Shown here piece by piece: positions 9,099 through 16,250 of a stretch of 35,174 bases of DNA. Position numbers and translations under genes: made by a program. Source of the stretch: Fidelibacterota bacterium (lineage in GTDB: Bacteria > Fidelibacterota > UBA8477 > JABMPR01); assembly GCA_013202385.1 (NCBI GenBank), contig JABMOT010000194.1, positions 1 through 35,174 on the forward strand, in the 5' to 3' direction. Under the pieces are notes generated by a model that had not been told where the DNA came from, made no database searches, and saw nothing but the letters and a program-made list of their open reading frames with translations. Position 1 is the first letter of the stretch, and each line of letters starts with the position of its first letter.

Positions 9099-9521
9099 AT
9101 GATGGAGACCTTTTATTTAAGCTCCCTATATTGTCGTATGAATCTCCGACAGAAATCAATCGCCTGGTTTAATCCTACGATTCATTCAATTGTTTCCATG
9201 GGTATTTCTCTCATCACAGCGTATCTGGCTTTTAGAAATGTCGAACTCAGCAGCGAGACACTCGTCACATTTATGGCATATTACTTAATGCTGGGAATAA
9301 TGACGATCATATTCAGCATGAGAATCAAGTTGACAGATAAAAAAACCCGTCAGCTATTACAATTCAGCTTTATTTTGTTTGGATTTGTCCTCATGGCTGC
9401 AGGTGTTTTGGGGATGCTGAATGGTAAAGTTACAATGGCTGCAATATTTATGCTTATCTTGTTTCTACCGGGTCTGGCAACCATGAGAGCTGGGCTACAT
9501 TTTAATAAAACTGGAGAATAA
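9099..9521 (+). CDS. Small integral membrane protein of unknown function
   Basis: Up to 140 residues with about four hydrophobic segments (roughly 27-45, 57-72, 87-105 and 110-128) and a short charged loop KLTDKKTRQ between the second and third. I recognise no family. The start is uncertain: ATG at 9099 has only a poor AAG-type RBS, and the internal ATG at 9138 (MNLRQKS) would give a more ordinary N terminus. The stop codon directly abuts the ATG of the next gene, so the two are probably translationally coupled. It is divergent from buk; the shared ~100 bases upstream could hold both promoters. Confidence 0.55.
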   Translation: MMETFYLSSLYCRMNLRQKSIAWFNPTIHSIVSMGISLITAYLAFRNVELSSETLVTFMAYYLMLGIMTIIFSMRIKLTDKKTRQLLQFSFILFGFVLMAAGVLGMLNGKVTMAAIFMLILFLPGLATMRAGLHFNKTGE

Positions 9522-10340
9522 ATGCATTTTAAGATCAACATATATAGACAACTCGTTTTTCTCAGCATACTCACGCTCCTGGTTGCGTGTGCAGGAACTG
9601 GATCTGAAAGCGCTTCCAGAAAAAGTGACGTTAAGAATCAATATATCCAGATAGATGTTGAATTATTTGGCGAAGGAACCGAAATCAGGAATGCTGGGAA
9701 TCTGCTCATGGACAATCCTGAAGGGCTGGTGCAAATATCAAAAGCTGGTGAAGCCAATGACAGTGTTTTGGTGGTGGTTGTGCACGGATATGAATCACAG
9801 GGCTATGAATGGATTACAGGCCTGAAAAACCTGGTGGATCATTACGGGTCAGTTTTTTTCTTTCGTTTTGATTGGACACGCTGTCCTGACGAAATAGCTC
9901 TCGATCTGGTTTCAGAGATTCTGGCTGCCCAAAAGACGGGTGGCTTTGGAAAAATTATCCTCTTTGGGCATTCCTATGGCGGCATGGTAGTGACTCTGGC
10001 AGCATCCCAACTCGGAAAACAAAATGCAGAAATCCACGTTATTGCAGCCCCATTAAGCGGTTTCCCTAAATTGCTGGACAATTGTGAAAATATGAAGTAT
10101 GACGATAATGATAAATTGAATTATCCAGGCTGGAATCCATCTGTTCAGGTGATTCAATATAAAACCGTCCATGCGCAAGATGGGGCTTTTCGTGAACTGG
10201 CCAGGGATCCACAGGATATTGATCTACCCTTCTATCTGGTAGAGGAGCTTCCCCCGACCATGGATGGTCACCGCCTGGGACACAATTGGTCGGTGACCTG
10301 GGTTCTTGATAAGCATATTGGCAAGCCGCATCGATTCTAA
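9522..10340 (+). CDS. Alpha/beta-hydrolase fold lipoprotein
   Basis: A 272-residue protein with a lipoprotein signal ending LTLLVAC (C23). The hydrolase core begins at SVLVVVVHGYESQGYEW (oxyanion strand with HG), followed by the nucleophile elbow FGHSYGG (S151). A late DGHRLGHNW segment probably carries the catalytic His. Esterase, lipase or acylhydrolase activity on the periplasmic or outer-membrane face is likely, but the substrate is not evident. The HGYE...GWITGLKNL pattern resembles proteins that act on long-chain or membrane substrates, but that is only an impression. It begins on the base after the stop of the membrane protein gene, so the two are likely partners. Confidence 0.75.
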   Translation: MHFKINIYRQLVFLSILTLLVACAGTGSESASRKSDVKNQYIQIDVELFGEGTEIRNAGNLLMDNPEGLVQISKAGEANDSVLVVVVHGYESQGYEWITGLKNLVDHYGSVFFFRFDWTRCPDEIALDLVSEILAAQKTGGFGKIILFGHSYGGMVVTLAASQLGKQNAEIHVIAAPLSGFPKLLDNCENMKYDDNDKLNYPGWNPSVQVIQYKTVHAQDGAFRELARDPQDIDLPFYLVEELPPTMDGHRLGHNWSVTWVLDKHIGKPHRF

Positions 10341-10390
10341 GAACAGAGAGTAAATCATGCAATCAATGCTTGCGGAAAATTTGTAATAGC

Positions 10391-10440
10391 ATACTTTTGT
10401 GGCCTTGACTATAAAAATGCTAGCAGTGATATACTTTTGT
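10391..10440 (+). promoter_or_regulatory. Promoter-like region with a direct repeat ATACTTTTGT spaced exactly 40 bp
   Basis: ATACTTTTGT occurs at 10391-10400 and again at 10431-10440. Each copy contains TACTTTTG, an exact match to the TAnnTTTG -7 element known from Bacteroidetes promoters. The second copy can also be read as an extended -10 (TGATATACT) with TTGACT at 10405-10410 and a 19-base spacer. An AAGGAGG ribosome binding site and the start of the secreted-protein gene follow within 18 bases, so a transcript from the second copy would have a very short leader. Confidence 0.5.
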
Positions 10441-10457
10441 CTTGAAGGAGGCTTGTT

Positions 10458-10991
10458 ATGAATAATAAATTCATAATCTCAATGCTAATCGGCATTGGTT
10501 TCGCACTACCTCTCATGTCTCAAACGCCGGAAATCTACTGGGGAATTAACTGGTCAATGACCGCTTCTCAGGTGGACTCGACTTTAGCGGGTGTGTTCAA
10601 GGAGAAAAAATTAGCGACTAAAACCAATTATGTGGATAATCGCCAACTCTCAGGGCTTTCTTATACTATTTCTGAAAAGGGGATTGCGAAAATTTATGTA
10701 TGGTACAATGTCAAAGGCGCAGAAAAGGTATCGATACACTCTATTGAAGTCCTTTATAGTTTTGACTATCCCTATGATGCCAAGCGATTTAAACAAGCCT
10801 ATTTTGAAAAATATGGCCACGTTTTCGAGGATAAATCTGAAGCCTATCTCGTTGAAAGTGGAGGTTCAGTATTGCTGAGAACGGTAAAGGAACCTAAGGC
10901 TGGTACTTTAGGACAAACTGTTTTTCAGGTAAGTATGCTGAGTACAATCCCATTTGAGATGACGGAAGAAAACATGGATTTCCTCTTTTAA
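10458..10991 (+). CDS. Small secreted protein of unknown function
   Basis: A 177-residue protein starting with a clear signal peptide (MNNKFIISMLIGIGFALPLMSQ) and therefore periplasmic or exported. The mature part opens IYWGINWSMTASQVDSTL, a pattern seen in small periplasmic proteins that begin with a W-G-x-W/M-S segment, but I do not recognise a named family. It is predicted to be mixed alpha/beta, with two beta-rich pieces (residues ~68-103 and ~130-160). The start is well supported by AAGGAGG eight bases upstream. It appears to be monocistronic, with a possible hairpin terminator ~115 bases downstream. Confidence 0.7.
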   Translation: MNNKFIISMLIGIGFALPLMSQTPEIYWGINWSMTASQVDSTLAGVFKEKKLATKTNYVDNRQLSGLSYTISEKGIAKIYVWYNVKGAEKVSIHSIEVLYSFDYPYDAKRFKQAYFEKYGHVFEDKSEAYLVESGGSVLLRTVKEPKAGTLGQTVFQVSMLSTIPFEMTEENMDFLF

Positions 10992-11104
10992 CATACGCGG
11001 GTTTTAACCTGCTGAGAAAGTAAATCCCAATTGCTACTTGGATCAATCGATCTAGGAATATCCTGCTAATAACGATTTATAACCATGTTTTCACAAATAA
11101 TCAA

Positions 11105-11126
11105 GGCATTCTCAAGGAGTGCCTTT
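11105..11126 (+). terminator. Possible intrinsic terminator downstream of the small secreted protein gene
   Basis: GGCATTCT/GGAGTGCC can form a 7-8 bp stem with two G-U pairs and a CAA loop, followed by TTTCCATTT. The stem is moderately stable and the T-run is short, so this is a plausible but unproven terminator. Confidence 0.4.
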
Positions 11127-11236
11127 CCATTTCTAGCAGACCGCTTTTAGCAAGAACACCTATTCAAGGGTAAAAATTTGACAACGGCATATTTTTTGCC
11201 CCTGAAGTATTTGGTTTGCATTCAAGCTGAAAGGAT

Positions 11237-11869
11237 ATGCTGAAGTTAATGATCGCTGAATATAGTTTTGGGATGTCAATCATCATTCTGATGGTATCCA
11301 TAATCACTGGAGCAATCTTGTTGTTGGCACCAGGCTCGATTAGACTACAACGACCTGAGACTGGCTGGACTGGCTGGATGTTTAACATCATGAATCTGTC
11401 ATTCTTTTTAATATTGATCCCTCTCAGCGGTTTGTTACTCATTCGAGGAATTTACATTCCCTATCTGGTTTGTGTTAATTTACCGCATTCTCCTCTGCGA
11501 ATTGCATTTGAAGTCGTTGGCCTATTTTTGTTTCTCTCGGGCAGCATACTCCTGCTCTGGAGTAGACTCTCGCTGCGTCGCAGTTTTCGATTGGCTGGAG
11601 TGAAACCGGGTCAAAACGATTATCTCACACTTCATGGTCCCTATAAAAAGATTCGGCACCCCATGTATTTATCCGCTTTGCTGGTCCTCTTGGGGTTGAC
11701 TTTGATACTGTCATCAGTGTTGTTGACAATCATGTTTATAGTGATGTTCTGGTTGGTGAGACGCTTGATCCCTGAAGAAGAGATTCAGTTAGATCAGGCT
11801 TATCCAATTGCTTATGCCGAGTATTGTAAACGGGTTCCCGGGGCCCTGTTTCCATTGAAACGGAAATAA
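11237..11869 (+). CDS. Isoprenylcysteine carboxyl methyltransferase-family (PEMT/ICMT-like) membrane protein
   Basis: A 210-residue integral membrane protein. Hydrophobic segments lie at about 11-33, 49-72, 88-110 and 143-180. The family signature is in the C-terminal half: HGPYKKIRHPMYLS (H-P near residue 141) followed by a hydrophobic hairpin and RLIPEEEIQLDQAYPIAYAEYCKRVP. This is the SAM-binding region of isoprenylcysteine methyltransferases and of bacterial phospholipid methyltransferase-like proteins. In bacteria the acceptor is usually unknown. An AAAGG sequence precedes the ATG. The ~245 bases upstream hold only the terminator candidate and AT-rich leader sequence. Confidence 0.75.
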   Translation: MLKLMIAEYSFGMSIIILMVSIITGAILLLAPGSIRLQRPETGWTGWMFNIMNLSFFLILIPLSGLLLIRGIYIPYLVCVNLPHSPLRIAFEVVGLFLFLSGSILLLWSRLSLRRSFRLAGVKPGQNDYLTLHGPYKKIRHPMYLSALLVLLGLTLILSSVLLTIMFIVMFWLVRRLIPEEEIQLDQAYPIAYAEYCKRVPGALFPLKRK

Positions 11870-12000
11870 CTTTTTCCCTGGGACTGGGGAGTCTTAAATT
11901 CAAGTCTATCACTTTAAGCTGGTTGCATTTATGCCAGCGATATGTTAGACTTTGGATTACTAAACTAAACTTTCAACAAGTGGTTAAACAGGGAGTCAGC

Positions 12001-12804
12001 ATGAAGATATATATCTCTGCAGATATTGAAGGTATTACCGGAATTGGTCACTGGAATGAGACTGACAAAAACTTCCCCAGTGAATATTCCTGGTTCCAAA
12101 AACAGATGACAGCCGAGGTGGGAGCTGCTGCCCGAGCTGCCATAGATGCTGGAGCAACAGAGATAATGATCAAAGATGCCCACGATTCGGGCAGAAATCT
12201 GATTCTGGATGAACTACCTGAACTCGTGAAGATCGTTCGAGGGTGGGCCGGTCACCCCCTGTCTATGGTCCAGGAGTTGGATGAAAGTTTTGACGCTATT
12301 ATGTTTGTGGGCTACCACTCCCGTGCAGGCCAGAACACCAATACGCTGGCTCACACAATGTCATCTTCGCGGATTGCCAGGATGACCCTGAATGGCTGTG
12401 ACATGTCAGAATTTTATCTCCACGCTCTTGCAGCTTCCTATTATGGAGTTCCAGCAAGATTTGTTTCTGGAGATGAAGGTCTTTGTACTGAGGTAAAGGA
12501 ACACAATTCAAGTATCGAAACCGTCGCCACCCTTAGAGGTGTCGGTAATTCTGTGATCACTCAGCATCCTGCTAAAACACTTGAAATGATTTCTGCAGGT
12601 GTCCAAAAAGCGCTTAAGGGAGATCTTTCCCGGGGGCTAATGACCATACCTGAGAAACTTGAATTCTCAATTGAATTCAAAAAACATCAGGATGCTTACC
12701 GAGCAGCATTTTATCCCGGGGCGACACTTCTCAATCCACTGACTGTGGGATTCAATACTGACGATTATTTTGAGGTGTTGCGCTTCAACCTGCTCGCATA
12801 CTAA
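12001..12804 (+). CDS. dppA: D-aminopeptidase DppA-type (peptidase family M55)
   Basis: The track opens at 11923, but the ATG at 12001 is preceded by GGGAG and gives a protein that aligns with DppA from its first residue (MKIYISADIEGITGI). It is 267 residues, against ~274 for Bacillus DppA, a zinc D-aminopeptidase releasing D-Ala and other D-residues from short peptides. Metal-ligand candidates are D8, E10, H61 (DAHDSGRN) and H106 (GYHSRAG). H118 (TLAHTM) and E137 (NGCDMSEFYL) match the remaining conserved positions. Cytosolic by lack of signal. Substrates could be D-amino-acid peptides from peptidoglycan turnover, which would fit the GH20 hexosaminidase further upstream. No dipeptide transporter genes accompany it. 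Confidence 0.9.
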   Translation: MKIYISADIEGITGIGHWNETDKNFPSEYSWFQKQMTAEVGAAARAAIDAGATEIMIKDAHDSGRNLILDELPELVKIVRGWAGHPLSMVQELDESFDAIMFVGYHSRAGQNTNTLAHTMSSSRIARMTLNGCDMSEFYLHALAASYYGVPARFVSGDEGLCTEVKEHNSSIETVATLRGVGNSVITQHPAKTLEMISAGVQKALKGDLSRGLMTIPEKLEFSIEFKKHQDAYRAAFYPGATLLNPLTVGFNTDDYFEVLRFNLLAY

Positions 12805-12829
12805 GCTCTGGATTATTTCTATCCATCTG

Positions 12830-14710
12830 ATGCACATAAAATCAATTCTATACTTTCTGACCCTATTTTTTGGTCTGGGATTAATTGCACAGGATAGTCT
12901 GGCTGTCGTCCCTCAGAATCCAAGTAATTTGTTGGAGGATTACCTGAATGATCTTGGGGAAATGGGGCGGACACTCAGTGGCTGGAAAGGTGAATCTGAA
13001 GCTGAAGGCTCTTGGTTTTTTGGCTCATATGCAATGCTTCTATTGCAAAATAATGGCCGGAGTGCAGATCTACCATTTAAAGGGTTCGAGTCTTTGATTC
13101 CAGCTTTGTGGAGTGATTTTAAATATTTAACACCTCGATATCTGGTGGAATTGGCTGGTGGGGCACTTTCCAATGGAAATCTTATGGCCATTACCGAGAA
13201 GCACTCATTTTCAGAATTACGCAAAGAGGAGAGATTTATCCTCAACGTGGCAGGCTTGAGCTATTTGAGAATGCTTCAATCCACAGTTGGTGATTCTCTT
13301 TACAGCCAAATTATAAATGAGACCATGCTGTCCTCGCCAACCCCCACCCATATTACCCACGCTCTCATTGAAACTATCGGATCCCTATGTGGACCAGAGA
13401 TGGGGCATCAGTTTGAGTTAGCACTCAGCAGTTCGCGTTGGGCAGATGTTGAGTTGAGTAAGGTGACATCTACCAAGACCGGTGTGGAAATTAGCATTAA
13501 ACACAAAGGCGTATGGCATTTTCCGGTAGAAGTACTGGTCATTTCCGCCGCTGGAGATAGCAGTTTTTTCGTCTACGGAATTTCTGATCAGGATCCCCTC
13601 ATAGTACCCCAAAATGATATCGTAGAAATTATATTGGATCCTAAGCGAAAATTGTCGGAATATTACCGCTACAACAACAAGTGGCCTCGTTTGAGTAATA
13701 ACATCCATATTCAACCCTTTGTGGCACTTCCAGATTGGACCAGCTACCGCGTGACGATAAATCCCACTATTTGGTCTGATTGGGATGGTGAGAAACGATT
13801 CGGGTTAAAATTTGCATCGGGATTTGGTGTTGATCTCTGGCCAGCCTATCCCAGTGACTTTCGTCATCGTGTCAGTATTGAAGTGAATGCCCACGCTCCC
13901 TATGATACCGCTGTGAATTGGGGAGAGCGATTGTCCTACAGTCATCCCTTGAACTTGGAAAATAGATTATTCACACAGCTTAACATCCACACTTTTGATG
14001 ATTGGGAGGGAGTTGGTATTGGGCTGACCAAGTATGTTGGACAGCAGAGTTTCTTGATACAGGGACCCGCCCTGACCTATCAGCGTCTCAATATTTCAAT
14101 TGAACATGATAACTATGCAGATTCACTGATTTGGGTAAGAGATCAAAAAATTGATGTGGTCAAGGCAGCTTACTCTGGGTTATCCCTGACGCGGCTTGGG
14201 GATCGCTTGTATATCAACTTACGATCTGCATATGGCCAGGGACCGGAGGGTAATTTCTCTATATTCAAGGCTAACTCAGATCTTTCAGGTGTTTTTTGGG
14301 GTTGGCTGGTGGGAGGTCTTCAAATAGAAGCTGGATTTCAAAGTCAAGAAACACCAGAGCCCTATCAATTTTCCCATTCCTACATATGGCAGGACGCCCT
14401 GGCCGCAATTCCAATTTTCAGGGGCCAGAATAAACTCACTCATAAAACCAATAATTATATGGGCGTGAGCATGTCCGGGGGATATTGGTTTTCTGGATTT
14501 CAGCTAAAGGTGTTTTCAAGCACCATGATTGTAGATATGGACGATATAGGTTGGAAGTCCGTCAAACCGCGGCATGCAGCTGGGTTTGGATTTGAGCATA
14601 ATTCATTTTTCACGGCTGGACTCTATTTTCCACTTTGGCAATCCCATCCACTCGAAGGAGAAAAGCCCTGGGCCTGGCGTTATCAATGGCGTTTGACCTG
14701 GAACTTGTAA
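12830..14710 (+). CDS. M1-peptidase-like protein lacking HExxH, fused to an outer-membrane barrel
   Basis: The track starts at a TTG inside dppA. The ATG at 12830 gives 626 residues with a good signal peptide (MHIKSILYFLTLFFGLGLIAQ). No Shine-Dalgarno is obvious, and the gene lies 25 bases after dppA. Residues ~130-205 resemble the helical segment after the zinc site of M1 aminopeptidases (AGLSYLRMLQSTVGDSLY...). Residues ~215-272 resemble the M1 beta-sandwich, ending in an ILDPKRKLSEYYRYNNKWP stretch, a typical M1 'DP...L-E...NN' ending. I find no HExxH...E zinc motif. From ~285 to the end there are alternating aromatic/polar strands, finishing ...RWRL-TWNL-like, as in a beta-barrel. The best reading is a non-catalytic M1-derived outer-membrane protein. 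Family assignment is inference. Confidence 0.6.
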   Translation: MHIKSILYFLTLFFGLGLIAQDSLAVVPQNPSNLLEDYLNDLGEMGRTLSGWKGESEAEGSWFFGSYAMLLLQNNGRSADLPFKGFESLIPALWSDFKYLTPRYLVELAGGALSNGNLMAITEKHSFSELRKEERFILNVAGLSYLRMLQSTVGDSLYSQIINETMLSSPTPTHITHALIETIGSLCGPEMGHQFELALSSSRWADVELSKVTSTKTGVEISIKHKGVWHFPVEVLVISAAGDSSFFVYGISDQDPLIVPQNDIVEIILDPKRKLSEYYRYNNKWPRLSNNIHIQPFVALPDWTSYRVTINPTIWSDWDGEKRFGLKFASGFGVDLWPAYPSDFRHRVSIEVNAHAPYDTAVNWGERLSYSHPLNLENRLFTQLNIHTFDDWEGVGIGLTKYVGQQSFLIQGPALTYQRLNISIEHDNYADSLIWVRDQKIDVVKAAYSGLSLTRLGDRLYINLRSAYGQGPEGNFSIFKANSDLSGVFWGWLVGGLQIEAGFQSQETPEPYQFSHSYIWQDALAAIPIFRGQNKLTHKTNNYMGVSMSGGYWFSGFQLKVFSSTMIVDMDDIGWKSVKPRHAAGFGFEHNSFFTAGLYFPLWQSHPLEGEKPWAWRYQWRLTWNL

Positions 14711-14836
14711 GACTGCTCTGATGGTCAAAATGAAGCAGGAAACCATGATGCTGAGCCTGCCTGCCAAACCGTAGTCCTATTGCGCAGACGGGTCGAAACA
14801 TTTTGCTCTCAAAAGAGATATCTTCATAAAAGAATT

Positions 14837-14851
14837 ACCTCTGGCAGAGGT
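14837..14851. repeat. Short perfect inverted repeat ACCTCT-ggc-AGAGGT
   Basis: A 6-bp perfect palindrome with a 3-base centre in the 291-base gap upstream of the PAP2 gene. It could be a protein-binding site or a small hairpin. Nothing else in this gap looks like a gene. Confidence 0.25.
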
Positions 14852-14916
14852 TCCCCCTCGGTGAGCGCATGGATGACCAGACAATTTTATTCCATAAATA
14901 GCGCCAATCGGAGTCT

Positions 14917-14945
14917 TTGATAATGCGGTGTATATATTTCATAAC
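14917..14945 (+). promoter_or_regulatory. Possible promoter of the PAP2 phosphatase gene
   Basis: TTGATA (14917-14922) and CATAAC (14940-14945) are separated by 17 bases. TATATTTC at 14933-14940 also matches seven of eight positions of the FCB-type TAnnTTTG element. The transcript would have a leader of about 50 bases before the strong AGGAGG site at the gene start. Sequence match only. Confidence 0.35.
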
Positions 14946-15001
14946 GATTAATCTTTCATATCGGCTATTTTAACGACATCTACAATACACAGGAGGTTGG
15001 C

Positions 15002-15850
15002 ATGGAATGGGTTTTATCGGTTCGAGCTGAATGGTTGACGCCAATTATGAAGACTTTCACTTTTCTTGGGGATGAGGAATTTTTCTTGCTATTTCTGCCC
15101 TTGGCTTATTGGTTATGGCGGAAAAATGTTATGGGTCGCGTGGGGATGGTATTACTTTTTACCTTTGTCCTCAATGCAATCATCAAAGGCATTTTTCACA
15201 TCCCAAGGCCAGAGTTGATTGAACATCTGGTCAAAGCCGATGACTGGTCATTCCCCAGTGGTCATTCACAAGGGGCCATGGTTCTCTGGGGCTGGCTAGC
15301 CTACGAATTGAAGGACCGGCGCGCTTATTTACTGGCCGGATTGCTCATTGCTGGCGTCGGTTTTTCCCGGGTATATCTTGGTGTTCATTATCCCAGTGAT
15401 GTTTTGGGTGGATATGCCATTGGTCTGGCAACCCTCTTTTGCTACGCCTGGATGCTCAAACATGAGCCCGTGGGCTGGCAGCACCTTGGACCGACTCGGC
15501 AGAGCTTGATTATTTTCATTATACTGATGGGATTATTCATGTTGGTCCCTGAATTATCAGAAGTGGCCATCAAGGGGGGTGCCGCTTTTATCGGTTTTCT
15601 CACAGGCTACCTGCATGAAAAGAAATATCTGTGCTCAACGCTTAAGCCCGGTATGAATCTGGTATTATCTAAACTGGTGCTTGGCGTTACCGGAATCGTT
15701 CTTATCTGGCTGGGGCTTAAACAAGTTTTTGTATCGGTCGGCTATGCTACAGATATGGCCATCTTTATTCGCTATACACTTCTGGGAGCCTGGATCAGTT
15801 ATGGAGCACCCTATTTATTCTGTCATTTTGGCTGGAATGAGGGGAAGTGA
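15002..15850 (+). CDS. PAP2-family membrane phosphatase
   Basis: A 282-residue polytopic membrane protein with all three motifs of type 2 phosphatidic acid phosphatases. These are K-x6-RP in IKGIFHIPRP (K62, R69), the PSGH motif in SFPSGHSQG (S86-H88), and SR-x5-H-x3-D in FSRVYLGVHYPSD (R123, H129, D133). Hydrophobic helices surround these and continue to the C terminus (~residues 170-275), making it longer than minimal PAP2 enzymes. Likely substrates are undecaprenyl diphosphate, phosphatidic acid or another lipid (di)phosphate on the periplasmic face. A strong AGGAGG ribosome binding site supports the ATG. The gene is alone between non-coding gaps. Confidence 0.88.
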   Translation: MEWVLSVRAEWLTPIMKTFTFLGDEEFFLLFLPLAYWLWRKNVMGRVGMVLLFTFVLNAIIKGIFHIPRPELIEHLVKADDWSFPSGHSQGAMVLWGWLAYELKDRRAYLLAGLLIAGVGFSRVYLGVHYPSDVLGGYAIGLATLFCYAWMLKHEPVGWQHLGPTRQSLIIFIILMGLFMLVPELSEVAIKGGAAFIGFLTGYLHEKKYLCSTLKPGMNLVLSKLVLGVTGIVLIWLGLKQVFVSVGYATDMAIFIRYTLLGAWISYGAPYLFCHFGWNEGK

Positions 15851-15897
15851 GTTTGTTTTTGGGTTGAATGGTAACAATTGGACTTATCGTCTTTGCG

Positions 15898-15914
15898 AAG
15901 CTGAAAGCTGAAGC
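15898..15914 (+). repeat. Short heptamer tandem repeat (AAGCTGA x2 plus AGC)
   Basis: AAGCTGA occurs twice in tandem and is followed by a partial third copy, 48 bases after the PAP2 gene stop. It is close to a second tandem array, so the region looks prone to, or scarred by, short-repeat expansion. Confidence 0.5.
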
Positions 15915-15928
15915 AATCCCTCTTTTAC

Positions 15929-15968
15929 TTAATGAGTTAATGAGTTAATGAGTCGATGAGTCACGGAG
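15929..15968 (+). repeat. Octamer tandem repeat TTAATGAG
   Basis: Three perfect copies of TTAATGAG (15929-15952) are followed by two degenerate copies, TCGATGAG and TCACGGAG. The array is intergenic and cannot be a CRISPR, as it has no spacers. It resembles the short-unit arrays found next to four-helix-bundle (23S rRNA IVP-type) genes such as the one at 20948 in this window, but no such gene follows here. Confidence 0.7.
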
Positions 15969-16250
15969 TTTTTGGGGAGTAAGTCAACCCTCATTTCCCT
16001 TTGCTCCTATAACAATCATCCTGCAAAATTATTTATATTTGCACTGAAAACGGATCAGCCCCCGATCATCACCAGTCGGAAGACAGGAATTCAGGACCGG
16101 TTTCGGGTAACTGTGAAGATTTGAACACGACGTTTTAACTGTCTTGGAAGGGTACCCATATTGGGTTATAATCCTTGTCCAATGAGAATGCTCAACACAC
16201 TATTTCTGAATAATCCAAACTCTAAATTGAGATAAAAAAGGACTTTAATT

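Larger units (their letters stand above)
15851..16250. other. 400-bp non-coding region with short tandem repeats and a long leader
   Basis: I see no gene here. The first 120 bases contain two short tandem arrays (annotated separately). TATATTTG at 16034-16041 is an exact TAnnTTTG match and could be the -7 element for the following surface-protein gene, leaving a ~200-base leader, although no well-spaced -33 TTTG is present. In the leader, CCAGTC-GGAA-GACAGG forms a small hairpin with a GNRA-type loop. It does not match any riboswitch I know. Confidence 0.5.

Noticed and set aside
16045-16250. Known riboswitch in the leader of the surface-protein gene
   Set aside because: I compared it by eye with c-di-GMP, SAM and cobalamin-type core motifs and found no match; only a small GNRA hairpin remains.
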